A DNA stretch of 64,000 nucleotides from Thiothrix lacustris DSM 21227. Its GTDB lineage: Bacteria > Pseudomonadota > Gammaproteobacteria > Thiotrichales > Thiotrichaceae. Positions 16,989 through 26,335 of the stretch are shown piece by piece. Under the pieces are notes generated by a model, which saw nothing but the letters and a program-made list of their open reading frames with translations, made no database searches and was not told where the DNA came from. The position numbers and the translations under genes are program-made. How positions within the stretch are numbered: the stretch's first letter is position 1; each line of letters begins with the position of its first letter. The stretch is from contig NZ_JHYQ01000016.1 of the NCBI RefSeq assembly GCF_000621325.1, positions 46,407-110,406 of the forward strand, read 5' to 3'.

Positions 16989-17963
16989 TTACGTCGCCTG
17001 ATAATACAGATTCTGCGGGTGGTTCGCCTGTGCGAAGAAGAACCAACGTTCCGCCAGCAAGCCGACGTACTGCACCAATGCCGCTGCTACCAACAGCACA
17101 AACAGATGGTTCGACCAGCCAATCACCAACAAGGTAAAAGGCACAACAAACGCCATTATCAGGAAAAATACTTTGATAGTGTGCAAAAACTGTGGCGTTT
17201 TATGGTGGAAAAATTCACGGGTATTGAATGAACCACCCATTGCCCCTTGCGAGATCTGAGTGATTTTGGGGTGACGTACTCCAATCGCCGTACAAGCCGT
17301 GCTCTTGCGCTTGATACGCCCATTGCGGCGCAACGCCAACATGCGTGTTAAAAACCCGATCAGGGTAAACACCAACGCCCACAACGCATACGCATCCACC
17401 AAAGGACTACCGTAGTAAGCCGCCAACGCCACCGCCAGCGAAAAGCCGGAGGCCAAGCCCAACAGGATGTAATTGATAATGGTCAGTGGCGACGCCCATT
17501 CCTGAATGAATTTGATCGCCGCGTAAATCATCCCCGTACAAATATACAGTAGCAGCGCCAACACGCCAGCACCGAAGCCGATAACCAGCGACAGCTTGAT
17601 TTGCAGCGCGTCAGTGGTCACCAGTACCGGGTCAAGCCCAAAATACTGTAATGCGCCCCAGATCACTGCTGCACCCGCAAATGCAGGCAGCACAATGACT
17701 TCACGCGCCAGCCATGACGTGCGCCATTTAGTCGCTGAACGCCATGCCCGTTCAGGCCGCCCTAAATGGAAGAAAGACGCGAACAAACCCAAGCCCATCA
17801 GCAGGGTGACAATCACCGTGCCCGTAATGTACATATCCACCGGTACAGGCTCACCAACCACCCCAAACGTGTTGTAAACCTGACCGGTATACAGTGCCAG
17901 AAACAAGCCCTGACCCGCACCAATCAATGTGGTCAAAAAGATGACCGAAAAAGCAGGATGCAT
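16989..17963 (-). CDS. soeC: Sulfite dehydrogenase membrane anchor subunit SoeC
   Basis: 324 aa of the NrfD/DmsC membrane-anchor type, with about eight hydrophobic helices ('HPAFSVIFLTTLIGAGQGLF' at the start, 'FASFFHLGRPERAWRS' after the third). It would pass electrons from the FeS subunit to quinone in the inner membrane. The start at 17963 is set by AAGGAGAT 7 nt upstream; a longer open frame to 18026 overlaps soeB and lacks that signal. It is the last gene of a minus-strand operon soeA-soeB-soeC, 13 bp after soeB. Distinguishing SoeC from a DMSO or polysulfide reductase anchor depends on the missing Tat signal of SoeA. Confidence 0.8.
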   Translation of the reverse strand: MHPAFSVIFLTTLIGAGQGLFLALYTGQVYNTFGVVGEPVPVDMYITGTVIVTLLMGLGLFASFFHLGRPERAWRSATKWRTSWLAREVIVLPAFAGAAVIWGALQYFGLDPVLVTTDALQIKLSLVIGFGAGVLALLLYICTGMIYAAIKFIQEWASPLTIINYILLGLASGFSLAVALAAYYGSPLVDAYALWALVFTLIGFLTRMLALRRNGRIKRKSTACTAIGVRHPKITQISQGAMGGSFNTREFFHHKTPQFLHTIKVFFLIMAFVVPFTLLVIGWSNHLFVLLVAAALVQYVGLLAERWFFFAQANHPQNLYYQAT

Positions 17964-17976
17964 AAACCAAATCTCC

Positions 17977-18708
17977 TTAGAACAGGAAGTCGTCCAGCGA
18001 CGGCAGGTCATTACTGGCCGGTGCACGCTGTTCTTCTTTCTTCAACGGGTTATCAATACGGTTCAATGATTCCTCAGTCACCTGAGATTTCACTTTATGC
18101 CGAGGTAAGTAATGGTTCGCAGGCCGCGTACCCCATTCTGGCATCAACTGATAACCGCCACGTTCGTTAATCGCGATCGACACTTCAGAAGCCGGGTCAT
18201 GCACGTCGCCAAACAGGCGGGCACTGGTCGGGCAAGCCAGCACACACGCTGGTTTACGACGATCTTCGCGCAATGTCGTGTCGTAAATACGGTCAACGCA
18301 CAAGGTGCATTTCTTCATGACCTTCTGCTGTTCGTCGATTTCACGCGCACCGTAAGGGCAAGCCCATGAGCAGTACTTGCAGCCGATGCACTTGTCGTAA
18401 TCGACCAGCACGATGCCATCTTCCTTGCGCTTGTAGCTTGCCCCTGTCGGGCAAACCGGCACGCACGGCGGGTCTTCGCAATGCAAACAGCTTTTCGGGA
18501 AATGCACCGTTTCCACATTCGGGTATTCACCCACTTCAAACGTCTGTACGCGGTTGAAGAAGGTGCCCGTGGGGTCTTTACCATACGGGTTTTTGTCCAC
18601 CATGCCTTTGCCGCCTTCGCTGGAAGTGTTCCATTCCTTGCAGGAAGTCACACAAGCGCTACAGCCGACGCAGACGTTCAGGTCAATGACCAAAGCCAAC
18701 TGGGTCAT
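17977..18708 (-). CDS. soeB: Sulfite dehydrogenase iron-sulfur subunit SoeB
   Basis: 243 aa with four ferredoxin-type cysteine groups: 'CVGCSACVTSC', 'CLHCEDPPCVPVC', 'CIGCKYCSWAC' and 'KCTLCVDR...CVLAC', enough for four [4Fe-4S] clusters. It links the molybdopterin subunit to the membrane anchor. The start at 18708 comes 1 bp after the soeA stop and is preceded by GGGGTAAG; upstream in-frame residues to 18753 lie inside soeA and are rejected. The final residues 'PSLDDFLF' follow a linker of about 50 aa beyond the last cluster. DmsB/PsrB/TtrB proteins share the pattern, so the specific name rests on the operon. Confidence 0.82.
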   Translation of the reverse strand: MTQLALVIDLNVCVGCSACVTSCKEWNTSSEGGKGMVDKNPYGKDPTGTFFNRVQTFEVGEYPNVETVHFPKSCLHCEDPPCVPVCPTGASYKRKEDGIVLVDYDKCIGCKYCSWACPYGAREIDEQQKVMKKCTLCVDRIYDTTLREDRRKPACVLACPTSARLFGDVHDPASEVSIAINERGGYQLMPEWGTRPANHYLPRHKVKSQVTEESLNRIDNPLKKEEQRAPASNDLPSLDDFLF

Positions 18709-18709
18709 C

Positions 18710-21610
18710 TTACTTACCCCCTTTGAACATGTTCTTGAATTTGCCGGAACCACCGATATAGGTCAGCCACTTGCCAACAGGTTTCGCCATACCGGGGTAA
18801 CGCGGCTGGGTCGGGAACTGCGGGAAGGTGGAACCTTGCTCGTGCTCTTCCGCCCTGTACACTTTGACACGCAGGTCAAACCATGCAGCTTGCCCGGTGA
18901 TCGGGTCGGAATTAGAGATATGCTCGCCTTCCGCCTGATTGGGTAGCTCTTCGCCAATAATATGGTTGAGTAGGAAGCCACGGGTGCATTCATTAGCGTC
19001 TTTTTCCAGACCCCAAGCACCGGAAGCTTTACCAATCGCGTTCCATGTCCACACCGTGTTCGGCTCGACCGATTGGGAATAACGTGCTTCGCAACGTACC
19101 CGCCCGTGTACCGATTCCACCCAGATCCAATCGCCGTCTTCAAAACCGTACTTGTCACCGACACTGGGGTGCATGTGCAGGTAGTTGTGTGCATGAATCT
19201 GACGCAACCACGCATTCTGCGAATCCCACGAGTGATACATCGCCATCGGGCGTTGTGTCAGGGCGCTCAGCGGGAAGTATTCCTTGTTGATCATCTCGTT
19301 TTCGAGCGGCTCGTGGTAGAACGGCAGCGCATCGAAGAAACGTTCCACCCGTTTACGCAAACGATCCGGCGGTTGCTTACCGTGCGAAATGCCTTGGGCA
19401 GCGCGACGGAATTTGTGCAACACCTCGGAATACAGGTGAATATTGATCGGCTCAGCGTGGCGAATCATGCCGTTTTCTTTCGCCCAGTTCAGGTAGCCTG
19501 CATTCCAGTTACGCATGTACTGGTAAGACTTGGGCATGACCGTGTGGTGCATACAGTTGTTCCGAGCGTACTGTTCCCATTGGTTCGGGTTCGGTTCGCC
19601 ACGCATGGTCTTTTGACCATGCTGCCCACGCCAGCCACTCAAGAAACCAATACCGGAACCCGGTGCGGTTTCAAAGTTGACGATGAAATCTGGGTAGTTT
19701 TTGAACTTACGCTTACCTGCTGCATCCGTGAACGCGGGGAAACCTAGGCGTGAACCCAGCTCGATCAGCACTTCTTGGAACGGTTTGCAATCACCCGTTG
19801 GTGGCAGGATTGGAATCCGCACGGAATCGACGGGGCCGTCGAATTCGGAAATCGGACGATCCAGCATTGACATGACATCGTAACGTTCCAGATACGTGGT
19901 ATCCGGCAGGATCAGGTCAGCAAACGCGGTCATTTCCGAATGGAACGCATCGCACACCACGAGGAACGGGATTTTGTATTCGCCGTTTTCGTCCTTATCC
20001 TTGAGCATGTCGCGGACTTCGGTGGTGTTCATCGATGAGTTCCACGCCATGTTCGCCATGAAAATCAGCAAGGTATCCAGCGGGTACGGGTCGCCGCGCC
20101 ACGCATTGGTAATAACATTGTGCATCAAGCCGTGGACGGAGAGTGGGTATTCCCACGAGAAACCTTTGTCGATCCGTACTGGTTCGCCTTTGTCGTCGAC
20201 GAACAAATCATCCGGGTCAGCAGGCCAGCCGAGCGGCATCCCGTCCAGCGGGGTATTCGGCTTGACGGCATCCGGTGACGTGCCGGTTTTTGGGCACGGC
20301 GGAATCGGGCGCGGATACGGTGCTTTGTGGCGGAAACCACCCGGACGGTCAATCGTACCCAGCAGTGACATCAGAATGCTCAGGGCGCGGATACTCTGGA
20401 AGCCGTTAGAATGCGCCGCCAAACCACGCATCGCATGGAAGGCAACCGGATTGCCGGTAACGTGGTCGTGTTCGTTACCCCAAACGTCCGTCCAAGAAAT
20501 CGGCAATTCGATCTTCTGGTCACGCGCCGTAATCCCCATTTCATGCGCCAAGCGCTTGATGGTGGCCGCCGGGATACCCGTAACGCCTTCTGCCCACTCG
20601 GCGGTATACGAATCAACACGCTCGCGCAGCAACTGGAAGGAAGGTTTTACTGGCGTACCGTCTTTCAGTTTGAAATCACCAAACAGGAACGGGTCAGCAC
20701 CGGGGGTATGCGTGGAAATCGGCTTATTGAGTTCGCGATCCCACCACAGCTTGTTTTGCGGGTCAAAACAGCCTTCTTCTGGTGGCACTTCAAAGCGCAG
20801 GAACATGCCGTATTCACGGTTTTTCGGGTCCATATTGACCAGTTCTGGCCCATTGGTGTAATTCACCACGAAGTCACGGTCGTATAAGCCTTGCTCAATA
20901 ATTTCGCGGGTAATCGCCAACAACAATGCGCCATCTGTGCCAGGGCGGATGGGAATCCACTCATCTGCCACCGCCGCGTAGCCAGTACGCACCGGATTAA
21001 TCGCAATCATGCGACCGCCGTTGCGTTTGAACTGCGCCAACTCGATTTTCAGCGGGTTGGAATGGTGGTCTTCCGCCGTACCAATCATCACGAACAACTT
21101 AGCGTGGTGCAGGTCAGGGCCACCGAATTCCCAGAAGGAACCACCGATGGTGTAGATCATGCCTGCCGCCATATTGACCGAGCAGAAACCGCCATGTGCC
21201 GCGTAGTTCGGCGTACCGAATTGCTTGGCAAACAAGCCGGTTAGGGCTTGCATCTGGTCACGCCCGGTGAACAGCCCGAATTTTTTCGGGTCAGTCGCAC
21301 GAATGTGGCGCAGACGGGTTTCCAGCGTATCGAACGCTTCTTCCCAGGTAATGGCTTCAAACTGGCCTTCGCCACGGATCGCATTGGCCTTGCGGCGTAG
21401 CGGCGTGGTCAAACGCGCAGGAGAATACTGCTTCATAATGCCGGAAGAGCCTTTCGCACAGATCACGCCTTTGTTCAAAGGATGATCCGGGTTGCCCTCG
21501 ATGTATTTCACCTCACCGTTCTTGAGGTGGACATTGATGCCGCAGCGGCAAGCACACATGTAGCATGTAGTGCTTTTGATTTCGGTTGCTTGATTTGTTT
21601 GGGTAGTCAT
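18710..21610 (-). CDS. soeA: Sulfite dehydrogenase (quinone) molybdopterin subunit SoeA
   Basis: 966 aa molybdopterin oxidoreductase of the DMSO reductase superfamily. The [4Fe-4S] motif is C16-x2-C19-x3-C23 followed by a fourth Cys near residue 50. The likely Mo ligand Cys lies in 'HGGFCSVNMA'. There is no twin-arginine signal (it begins MTTQTNQATEIKSTTC), so the enzyme should act in the cytoplasm. That separates SoeA from exported polysulfide, thiosulfate and tetrathionate reductases of similar architecture. Known role: SoeABC oxidises sulfite to sulfate and reduces quinone in sulfur-oxidising bacteria. It leads the soeABC operon, with an FNR-like box 55 bp upstream. A cytoplasmic-facing reductase working the other way cannot be fully excluded. 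Confidence 0.82.
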   Translation of the reverse strand: MTTQTNQATEIKSTTCYMCACRCGINVHLKNGEVKYIEGNPDHPLNKGVICAKGSSGIMKQYSPARLTTPLRRKANAIRGEGQFEAITWEEAFDTLETRLRHIRATDPKKFGLFTGRDQMQALTGLFAKQFGTPNYAAHGGFCSVNMAAGMIYTIGGSFWEFGGPDLHHAKLFVMIGTAEDHHSNPLKIELAQFKRNGGRMIAINPVRTGYAAVADEWIPIRPGTDGALLLAITREIIEQGLYDRDFVVNYTNGPELVNMDPKNREYGMFLRFEVPPEEGCFDPQNKLWWDRELNKPISTHTPGADPFLFGDFKLKDGTPVKPSFQLLRERVDSYTAEWAEGVTGIPAATIKRLAHEMGITARDQKIELPISWTDVWGNEHDHVTGNPVAFHAMRGLAAHSNGFQSIRALSILMSLLGTIDRPGGFRHKAPYPRPIPPCPKTGTSPDAVKPNTPLDGMPLGWPADPDDLFVDDKGEPVRIDKGFSWEYPLSVHGLMHNVITNAWRGDPYPLDTLLIFMANMAWNSSMNTTEVRDMLKDKDENGEYKIPFLVVCDAFHSEMTAFADLILPDTTYLERYDVMSMLDRPISEFDGPVDSVRIPILPPTGDCKPFQEVLIELGSRLGFPAFTDAAGKRKFKNYPDFIVNFETAPGSGIGFLSGWRGQHGQKTMRGEPNPNQWEQYARNNCMHHTVMPKSYQYMRNWNAGYLNWAKENGMIRHAEPINIHLYSEVLHKFRRAAQGISHGKQPPDRLRKRVERFFDALPFYHEPLENEMINKEYFPLSALTQRPMAMYHSWDSQNAWLRQIHAHNYLHMHPSVGDKYGFEDGDWIWVESVHGRVRCEARYSQSVEPNTVWTWNAIGKASGAWGLEKDANECTRGFLLNHIIGEELPNQAEGEHISNSDPITGQAAWFDLRVKVYRAEEHEQGSTFPQFPTQPRYPGMAKPVGKWLTYIGGSGKFKNMFKGGK

Positions 21611-21664
21611 ATCAGTACGTAACTAAATAAGGAATTACTGAAATACAGTATATACCGATATTGC

Positions 21665-21678
21665 TTGAGATAGATCAA
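21665..21678. promoter_or_regulatory. FNR/Anr-like box upstream of soeA
   Basis: TTGAG-ATAG-ATCAA matches the FNR consensus TTGAT-N4-ATCAA at 9 of 10 half-site positions. It lies 55 bp upstream of the soeA start. A possible -10 (TATACT on the minus strand, 21652-21647) would put the box centre about 31 bp upstream of the transcription start, overlapping the -35, so repression is as possible as activation. Confidence 0.45.
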
Positions 21679-21774
21679 GGAATCAATAAGAAAAATTATT
21701 TATGCCAATAGAATTCATTAATCAGAACATCGAGCTAACCCACAAGAGATAGGTATTCACAATGCCCACTCCCA

Positions 21775-22890
21775 CTATGGATTGCCGATTTTATCCCCAT
21801 CTTTTACCTCACGGGTAGCATCCATCACCAGCCCGTAACTGACCCGATCCGTGACTTTGTACACCACCAGGTTGGCCACTTTTTCAGGTGGCAACTGGCT
21901 ACACACCGCGCCAGCCTTACCCTTACAGCTTTCGACCTCATCCACCACGTATCGACCCTGCGTATAAACACCCAGCGTATGTCCCACCTCAATCTGGTCA
22001 TGCTGCCCCTTATTAATGACAGCAATCATGTAGTTACCGCTGATATATTGAGCATCAAACAACCTAATAATATCTGCACGCACTTTAGTTAGCGGTGCAT
22101 GAATTACCCCATTCAGGTTAGCCACTTCATTCACTGGAGCAAGTAAGCGGTCGCCTTTGCGAATTTCGCGCTGTGCCTCCAATATGGTAGCAGTGGAGGT
22201 CGCATCGACACGTTCAATTCGCGCGGAACCACCGTAAGTCACTTCATAGCCCAATATTTGCCCAGTACGGGGGTCATTCAAAGCCTTGTTCGGGTGAAAA
22301 ATACTGTAACGCCCCCCCACTGGAGTGTTCTGCAAGTTTTTCACGTAAACAGTTTCACCTTCCCCGATCAAGTGACGGTCATCGCGTGAGGCCAGAATAT
22401 AAGGCGCATTCTTGATAGTCGCCTCATCGAGTACCCTCGGCCACACCATAAACGGCACTAACGTTGCAATAGGTTCACCAGACCCCTGCCGATCAACCCG
22501 AATACGCGGTTGCAGCTTACCTCCTGAAGCGTAATCCAAACTCAGGACATCACCGGGGTATAATTCGTGCGGGTTAGCGATGCGCTGGTTCTTATCCCAG
22601 ATTTCTGGCCAATGCCAAGGGGTATTAAGAAACTTACGAGCAATACCCCACAGCGTATCGCCCTTTTTCACCACGTAGCTGTTGGGGGCATTGGGATTAA
22701 GAATCATACCGCCACCAACGGCATCGCTTGATTCTGCAGTCGTTTGCCCATAATACTTGTCATAAGGATCTGTACCACTGTGTGGCGCTGATGCGTTGGT
22801 AGTGCCTGTCGTGGCGCACGCGCTGAGAATCAGCGCAGACCCGATGCCAAGACACAGGGTTCTCAAGAAAAAAGTAGGAGAATGCCGCAT
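21775..22890 (-). CDS. LysM-domain lipoprotein
   Basis: 371 aa. The start at 22890 has AAGGA upstream and gives a lipoprotein signal peptide with the lipobox 'LSAC' after 'CLGIGSALI'. A LysM domain follows near residues 75-125 ('YVVKKGDTLWGIARKFLNTPW', 'ANPHELYPGDVLSL'), so the protein binds peptidoglycan from the outer or inner membrane leaflet. The last 220 residues have no recognised enzymatic motif. The same gene sits divergently beside def in Pseudomonas and many relatives, and that order is conserved here. A longer frame to 23052 runs into the def coding region and is rejected. Confidence 0.85.
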   Translation of the reverse strand: MRHSPTFFLRTLCLGIGSALILSACATTGTTNASAPHSGTDPYDKYYGQTTAESSDAVGGGMILNPNAPNSYVVKKGDTLWGIARKFLNTPWHWPEIWDKNQRIANPHELYPGDVLSLDYASGGKLQPRIRVDRQGSGEPIATLVPFMVWPRVLDEATIKNAPYILASRDDRHLIGEGETVYVKNLQNTPVGGRYSIFHPNKALNDPRTGQILGYEVTYGGSARIERVDATSTATILEAQREIRKGDRLLAPVNEVANLNGVIHAPLTKVRADIIRLFDAQYISGNYMIAVINKGQHDQIEVGHTLGVYTQGRYVVDEVESCKGKAGAVCSQLPPEKVANLVVYKVTDRVSYGLVMDATREVKDGDKIGNP

Positions 22891-22987
22891 GGTGGTATCC
22901 TTAGTCGTTATTATGGGTTGGATGTGCGGGTTATAATAAACTATGGCCTGAAAAACATTCAGAACTTTTAGATTTTCGGTATTTACA

Positions 22988-23518
22988 ATGGCAAAACTAG
23001 AGATTTTACACCATCCCGACCCGCGCTTGCGCAAGAAAGCCGCGCCCGTCACTCAGGTCGATGACACGATCCGTCGTATCGTGGACGACATGTTTGCAAC
23101 CATGTATGCCAATCAGGGCATTGGTTTGGCTGCAACCCAGGTCAATATTCACCAGCGCATTATCACCATTGACGTGTCCGAGAACAAAGATGCGCCGCTG
23201 TGCCTGATCAACCCTGAAATCCTGCACAAGGAAGGCCAGCTTGAACACGAAGAAGGTTGCCTGTCCGTCCCCGATTACTACGAAAAAGTCACCCGTGCCG
23301 AGCGCATCCGCTTCCGCGCCCTGAACGCTGACGGTGAAGTGTTTGAACGTGATGCCGATGAGCTACTCGCCATTTGCGTCCAACACGAAATAGATCATCT
23401 GGATGGCAAGCTGTTCGTCGATTACCTATCCACGCCCAAGCAGCAAAAAGCCCGTAAAGTCGTGCAAAAGTGGGAAAAAGAGCAAGCACAAAAAGCTGCC
23501 AAGGCCGCGCAGTCATGA
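22988..23518 (+). CDS. def: Peptide deformylase
   Basis: 176 aa metalloenzyme that removes the N-formyl group from nascent proteins in the cytoplasm. All three signature motifs are intact: 'GIGLAATQV', 'EEGCLSVPD' with the metal-binding Cys, and 'QHEIDHLDG' with the two metal-binding His and the catalytic Glu. It starts 98 bp from the divergent LysM gene and overlaps fmt by 4 bp (ATGA), so the pair that adds and removes the formyl group is translationally coupled. The C-terminal tail is Lys/Ala-rich, which is common. Confidence 0.97.
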   Translation: MAKLEILHHPDPRLRKKAAPVTQVDDTIRRIVDDMFATMYANQGIGLAATQVNIHQRIITIDVSENKDAPLCLINPEILHKEGQLEHEEGCLSVPDYYEKVTRAERIRFRALNADGEVFERDADELLAICVQHEIDHLDGKLFVDYLSTPKQQKARKVVQKWEKEQAQKAAKAAQS

Positions 23519-24441
23519 GGATTGTGTACGCAGGCACACCGGAATTTGCCGTCCCCGCCCTGCAAGCCCTACTGGCTTCCGAGCATGAAGTCGTCGCGGT
23601 GTATTGCCAACCCGACCGCCCCGCCGGGCGTGGGCGCAAACTGACCTTTGGCGCAGTGAAACAGGTCGCCGTGGATGCGGGCATTCCTGTCGAACAACCG
23701 CTTTCCCTGAAAGCGCCCGAAGAACAAGACAAACTGCGGGCTTACGCGCCGGATGTGATGATCGTCGCCGCTTATGGCTTGATCCTGCCACAAGTAGTGC
23801 TGGATATTCCGCACCACGGTTGCCTTAATATCCACGGCTCGCTGTTGCCACGCTGGCGGGGTGCGGCACCGATTCAACGCGCCATTCAAAGTGGGGATGC
23901 TGAAACCGGCGTCACCATCATGCAAATGGCGGCAGGGCTGGATACTGGCGACATGCTTTACAAAGTGGTGTGCCCGCTTACCCCGGATGCTGGCGGGCAA
24001 AGCATCCACGACACCCTTGCAGTGCAAGGGGCTACGGCACTGTTACACACCCTCGACTTGCTGGCAGCGGGCACATTGCAACCCGAAGTGCAGGATGAAA
24101 CCCTTACCACCTACGCCCACAAACTCACCAAGGCAGAAGCACAAATCGACTGGACACAATCAGCGGCAGCTATTGACCGCACTATCCGCGCCTTTGACGC
24201 CTACCCGGTGGCGTTTACCTTGTATGAAGGGCAACCGTTACGGTTTTTCGCCTCCCGCTCCCTGAGCGAAATCGAAGGAAACGCCCCCCCCGGCACGGTC
24301 ATCGCTGAAAGCAAAGCCGGTATCGACATTGCCACTGGCGACGGCACAGTACGCATCCTCAGCCTGCAACTCCCCGGTGGCAAACGCCTGAATGCAGCGC
24401 AATTCCTCAACGGGCGTTCTTTACTGGGCGTGCAGTTTTGA
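23515..24441 (+). CDS. fmt: Methionyl-tRNA formyltransferase
   Basis: 308 aa, normal family length. It formylates initiator Met-tRNA using 10-formyl-tetrahydrofolate. The N-terminal domain has '[14 protein letters not shown]' and the active-site block '[20 protein letters not shown]'. The C-terminal OB-like domain begins near residue 205 ('[12 protein letters not shown]'). The start is the ATG overlapping the def stop; an upstream in-frame ATG at 23470 lies within def. The 3' end overlaps rsmB by 4 bp. Confidence 0.97.
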   Translation: MRIVYAGTPEFAVPALQALLASEHEVVAVYCQPDRPAGRGRKLTFGAVKQVAVDAGIPVEQPLSLKAPEEQDKLRAYAPDVMIVAAYGLILPQVVLDIPHHGCLNIHGSLLPRWRGAAPIQRAIQSGDAETGVTIMQMAAGLDTGDMLYKVVCPLTPDAGGQSIHDTLAVQGATALLHTLDLLAAGTLQPEVQDETLTTYAHKLTKAEAQIDWTQSAAAIDRTIRAFDAYPVAFTLYEGQPLRFFASRSLSEIEGNAPPGTVIAESKAGIDIATGDGTVRILSLQLPGGKRLNAAQFLNGRSLLGVQF

Positions 24442-25748
24442 GCGCCCGTGCCACCGCAGCCTTGTGCCTGCAACGGGTCATTTACGAAGGCGAATCCCTC
24501 ACCGAAGTGTTGCAAGACCCCAGCGTTGCCAACCTCAACCCGCAAGATCAAGCGCTGTTACGCAATATGTGTTTCGGCACCTTGCGCTGGCACGAACGTT
24601 TAAGCGCCATCCTCAAACAGTTGGTGAAAAAAGCCCTGAAGCCCGCCGACAAGGATGTGGAATGCCTGTTACGCATCGGCCTCTACCAGCTCATTTACCA
24701 GCGCACCCCTGACCATGCCGCCGTCAACGAAACCGTCAAGGCCACCAAAAAGCTCAAAAAAGACTGGGCAGGCAAACTGGTCAACGGTGTGTTACGCAAC
24801 TTCCTGCGCAGTCCGGCGGAATTGCTGGTAAAAGCGGATAGCCGTGTTCCGGCGCGTTACGCCTTCCCCGACTGGCTGCTCACCCGCATCCAGCAAGCAT
24901 GGCCGGACGATTGGGAAGCCATCCTCAACGCCAGCAATACCCACGCGCCGATGATCTTACGGGTCAACCAGCGCCAGCACACTGCCAGCGCTTATCAGGC
25001 GCTATTACAAGCCGCCGATATTGCCGCCGACCTGATTCCCGCTGTGGACAGCGCCTTGATGTTGCAAACCCCGGTCGGCGTTGAGCAATTACCGGGCTTT
25101 TTCACGGGTGCGGTGTCGGTGCAAGATGCCGCCGCACAACTCGCCGCAGGCTTGCTGGATTGCCAACCGGGAATGCGGGTACTGGATGCCTGTGCCGCCC
25201 CCGGTGGTAAAACCAGCCACTTGCTGGAAATGACCGATGGCTTACACCTGATCGCGATTGATGAGAGTGAAGCACGCCTCAAACGTGTCACCGAAAACTT
25301 CACCCGCTTGCACTTGCAAGCCACCTTGGTCGCCGCCGATGCCGGAGATACCGCTACCTGGTGGGATGGGCAAGCGTTTGACCGTATTCTGCTGGATGCA
25401 CCCTGCTCGGCGACCGGCGTTATCCGCCGCCACCCCGACATCAAAGTATTGCGCCGCGCCAGTGATATTGCCGAATTGCAGCAAGAACAAGCGCAATTAT
25501 TGCACAACTTATGGCATACTTTACGTCCCGGCGGCAAGTTACTGTATGCAACCTGCTCAATCCTGCCGGAAGAAAACAGTCATCAGGTCGAAGCCTTTCT
25601 GGCAGAACACCCCGATGCCACCCTTGAGCCGATGAGTGTTGCCTGGGGTCGGGCGCAAAAGGCTGGACGCCAAATCCTGCCGGGCGAACACGCGATGGAT
25701 GGGTTTTACTACGCACTGCTCAGCAAAGTAGTGCAGGAATCAACGTAG
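24438..25748 (+). CDS. rsmB: 16S rRNA m5C967 methyltransferase RsmB
   Basis: 436 aa. Residues about 1-135 form the NusB-like RNA-binding domain; the rest is a Rossmann methyltransferase with the SAM motif 'VLDACAAPGGKTSHLLE', motif IV 'LLDAPCSATGVIRRHPDIK' and the second, catalytic Cys in 'YATCSILPEEN'. It methylates cytidine 967 of 16S rRNA. The start is TTG at 24438 within the fmt stop (TTGA overlap), which gives the canonical N-terminus [13 protein letters not shown]. It is the third gene of the def-fmt-rsmB operon, an arrangement conserved in gammaproteobacteria. Confidence 0.95.
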   Translation: MSARATAALCLQRVIYEGESLTEVLQDPSVANLNPQDQALLRNMCFGTLRWHERLSAILKQLVKKALKPADKDVECLLRIGLYQLIYQRTPDHAAVNETVKATKKLKKDWAGKLVNGVLRNFLRSPAELLVKADSRVPARYAFPDWLLTRIQQAWPDDWEAILNASNTHAPMILRVNQRQHTASAYQALLQAADIAADLIPAVDSALMLQTPVGVEQLPGFFTGAVSVQDAAAQLAAGLLDCQPGMRVLDACAAPGGKTSHLLEMTDGLHLIAIDESEARLKRVTENFTRLHLQATLVAADAGDTATWWDGQAFDRILLDAPCSATGVIRRHPDIKVLRRASDIAELQQEQAQLLHNLWHTLRPGGKLLYATCSILPEENSHQVEAFLAEHPDATLEPMSVAWGRAQKAGRQILPGEHAMDGFYYALLSKVVQEST

Positions 25749-26335
25749 TGACAATAACAAATCTTTCAAGCATGTCTCACTTCACCCGCTTACTCGTAGC
25801 GGGGTTATTGCTATTCAGCTTGTGGGGACAAGCCAATGCAGCGGAAAACGGTATCCATTTCCGTGAGTTTTCCATTCGCATTCAGAAGTCCAAACAATTG
25901 GTCACCAACCTCAAGCTGGATTACGAACTCAGTGATTACTTGCGCGAAGGCTTGCTCAACGGCCTAACCCTAAAAAATGAAACCCTATTTACCCTCGAGT
26001 GGCACAATACTTGGTGGTGGAATACCCAAAAATCCTTAGCAACGGTGAAAACTGAACTAAAATACCACCCACTTAGCAAGCAATATCAGGTGGTGCGTCT
26101 GGATACCAAGGAAAACTGGAGCTTCTCTACCCTGCCAGCAGCCGTGGAGCAAATGGGCACGCTAACGGACTACCGTTTGCCTGCCTTACCCGCTGATGCT
26201 TGGGGTGACAATGCGTCTATTTTTGTTGAAGCCACCCTGACCCAACAATCACTGGAACTACCCCTGAAACTAAAGTCACTGTTTTCTGAACGCTATTCCC
26301 TGCAAAGTGACGGAGTGTTGTGGCCGATACCCTAA
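25748..26335 (+). CDS. DUF4390 exported protein
   Basis: 195 aa with a signal peptide (hydrophobic 'LLVAGLLLFSLWG', cleavage near 'ANAAENG'). The mature protein shows the DUF4390 features 'DYELSDYLREGLLNGLTL' and the Trp-rich 'WHNTWWWNT'. The GTG start overlaps the rsmB stop by one base and has AGGAA upstream; an ATG at 25772 is an alternative that keeps the signal peptide. Genes of this family are regularly found between rsmB and an NtrY-like kinase, as here (16 bp overlap with the kinase gene). The biochemical role is not known; a periplasmic partner for the sensor is a guess. Confidence 0.8.
   Translation: MTITNLSSMSHFTRLLVAGLLLFSLWGQANAAENGIHFREFSIRIQKSKQLVTNLKLDYELSDYLREGLLNGLTLKNETLFTLEWHNTWWWNTQKSLATVKTELKYHPLSKQYQVVRLDTKENWSFSTLPAAVEQMGTLTDYRLPALPADAWGDNASIFVEATLTQQSLELPLKLKSLFSERYSLQSDGVLWPIP

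Noticed and set aside
19896..20861. 321-codon open frame antisense to soeA
   Set aside because: Lies wholly inside a well-supported gene on the other strand with no start signal; a shadow frame.
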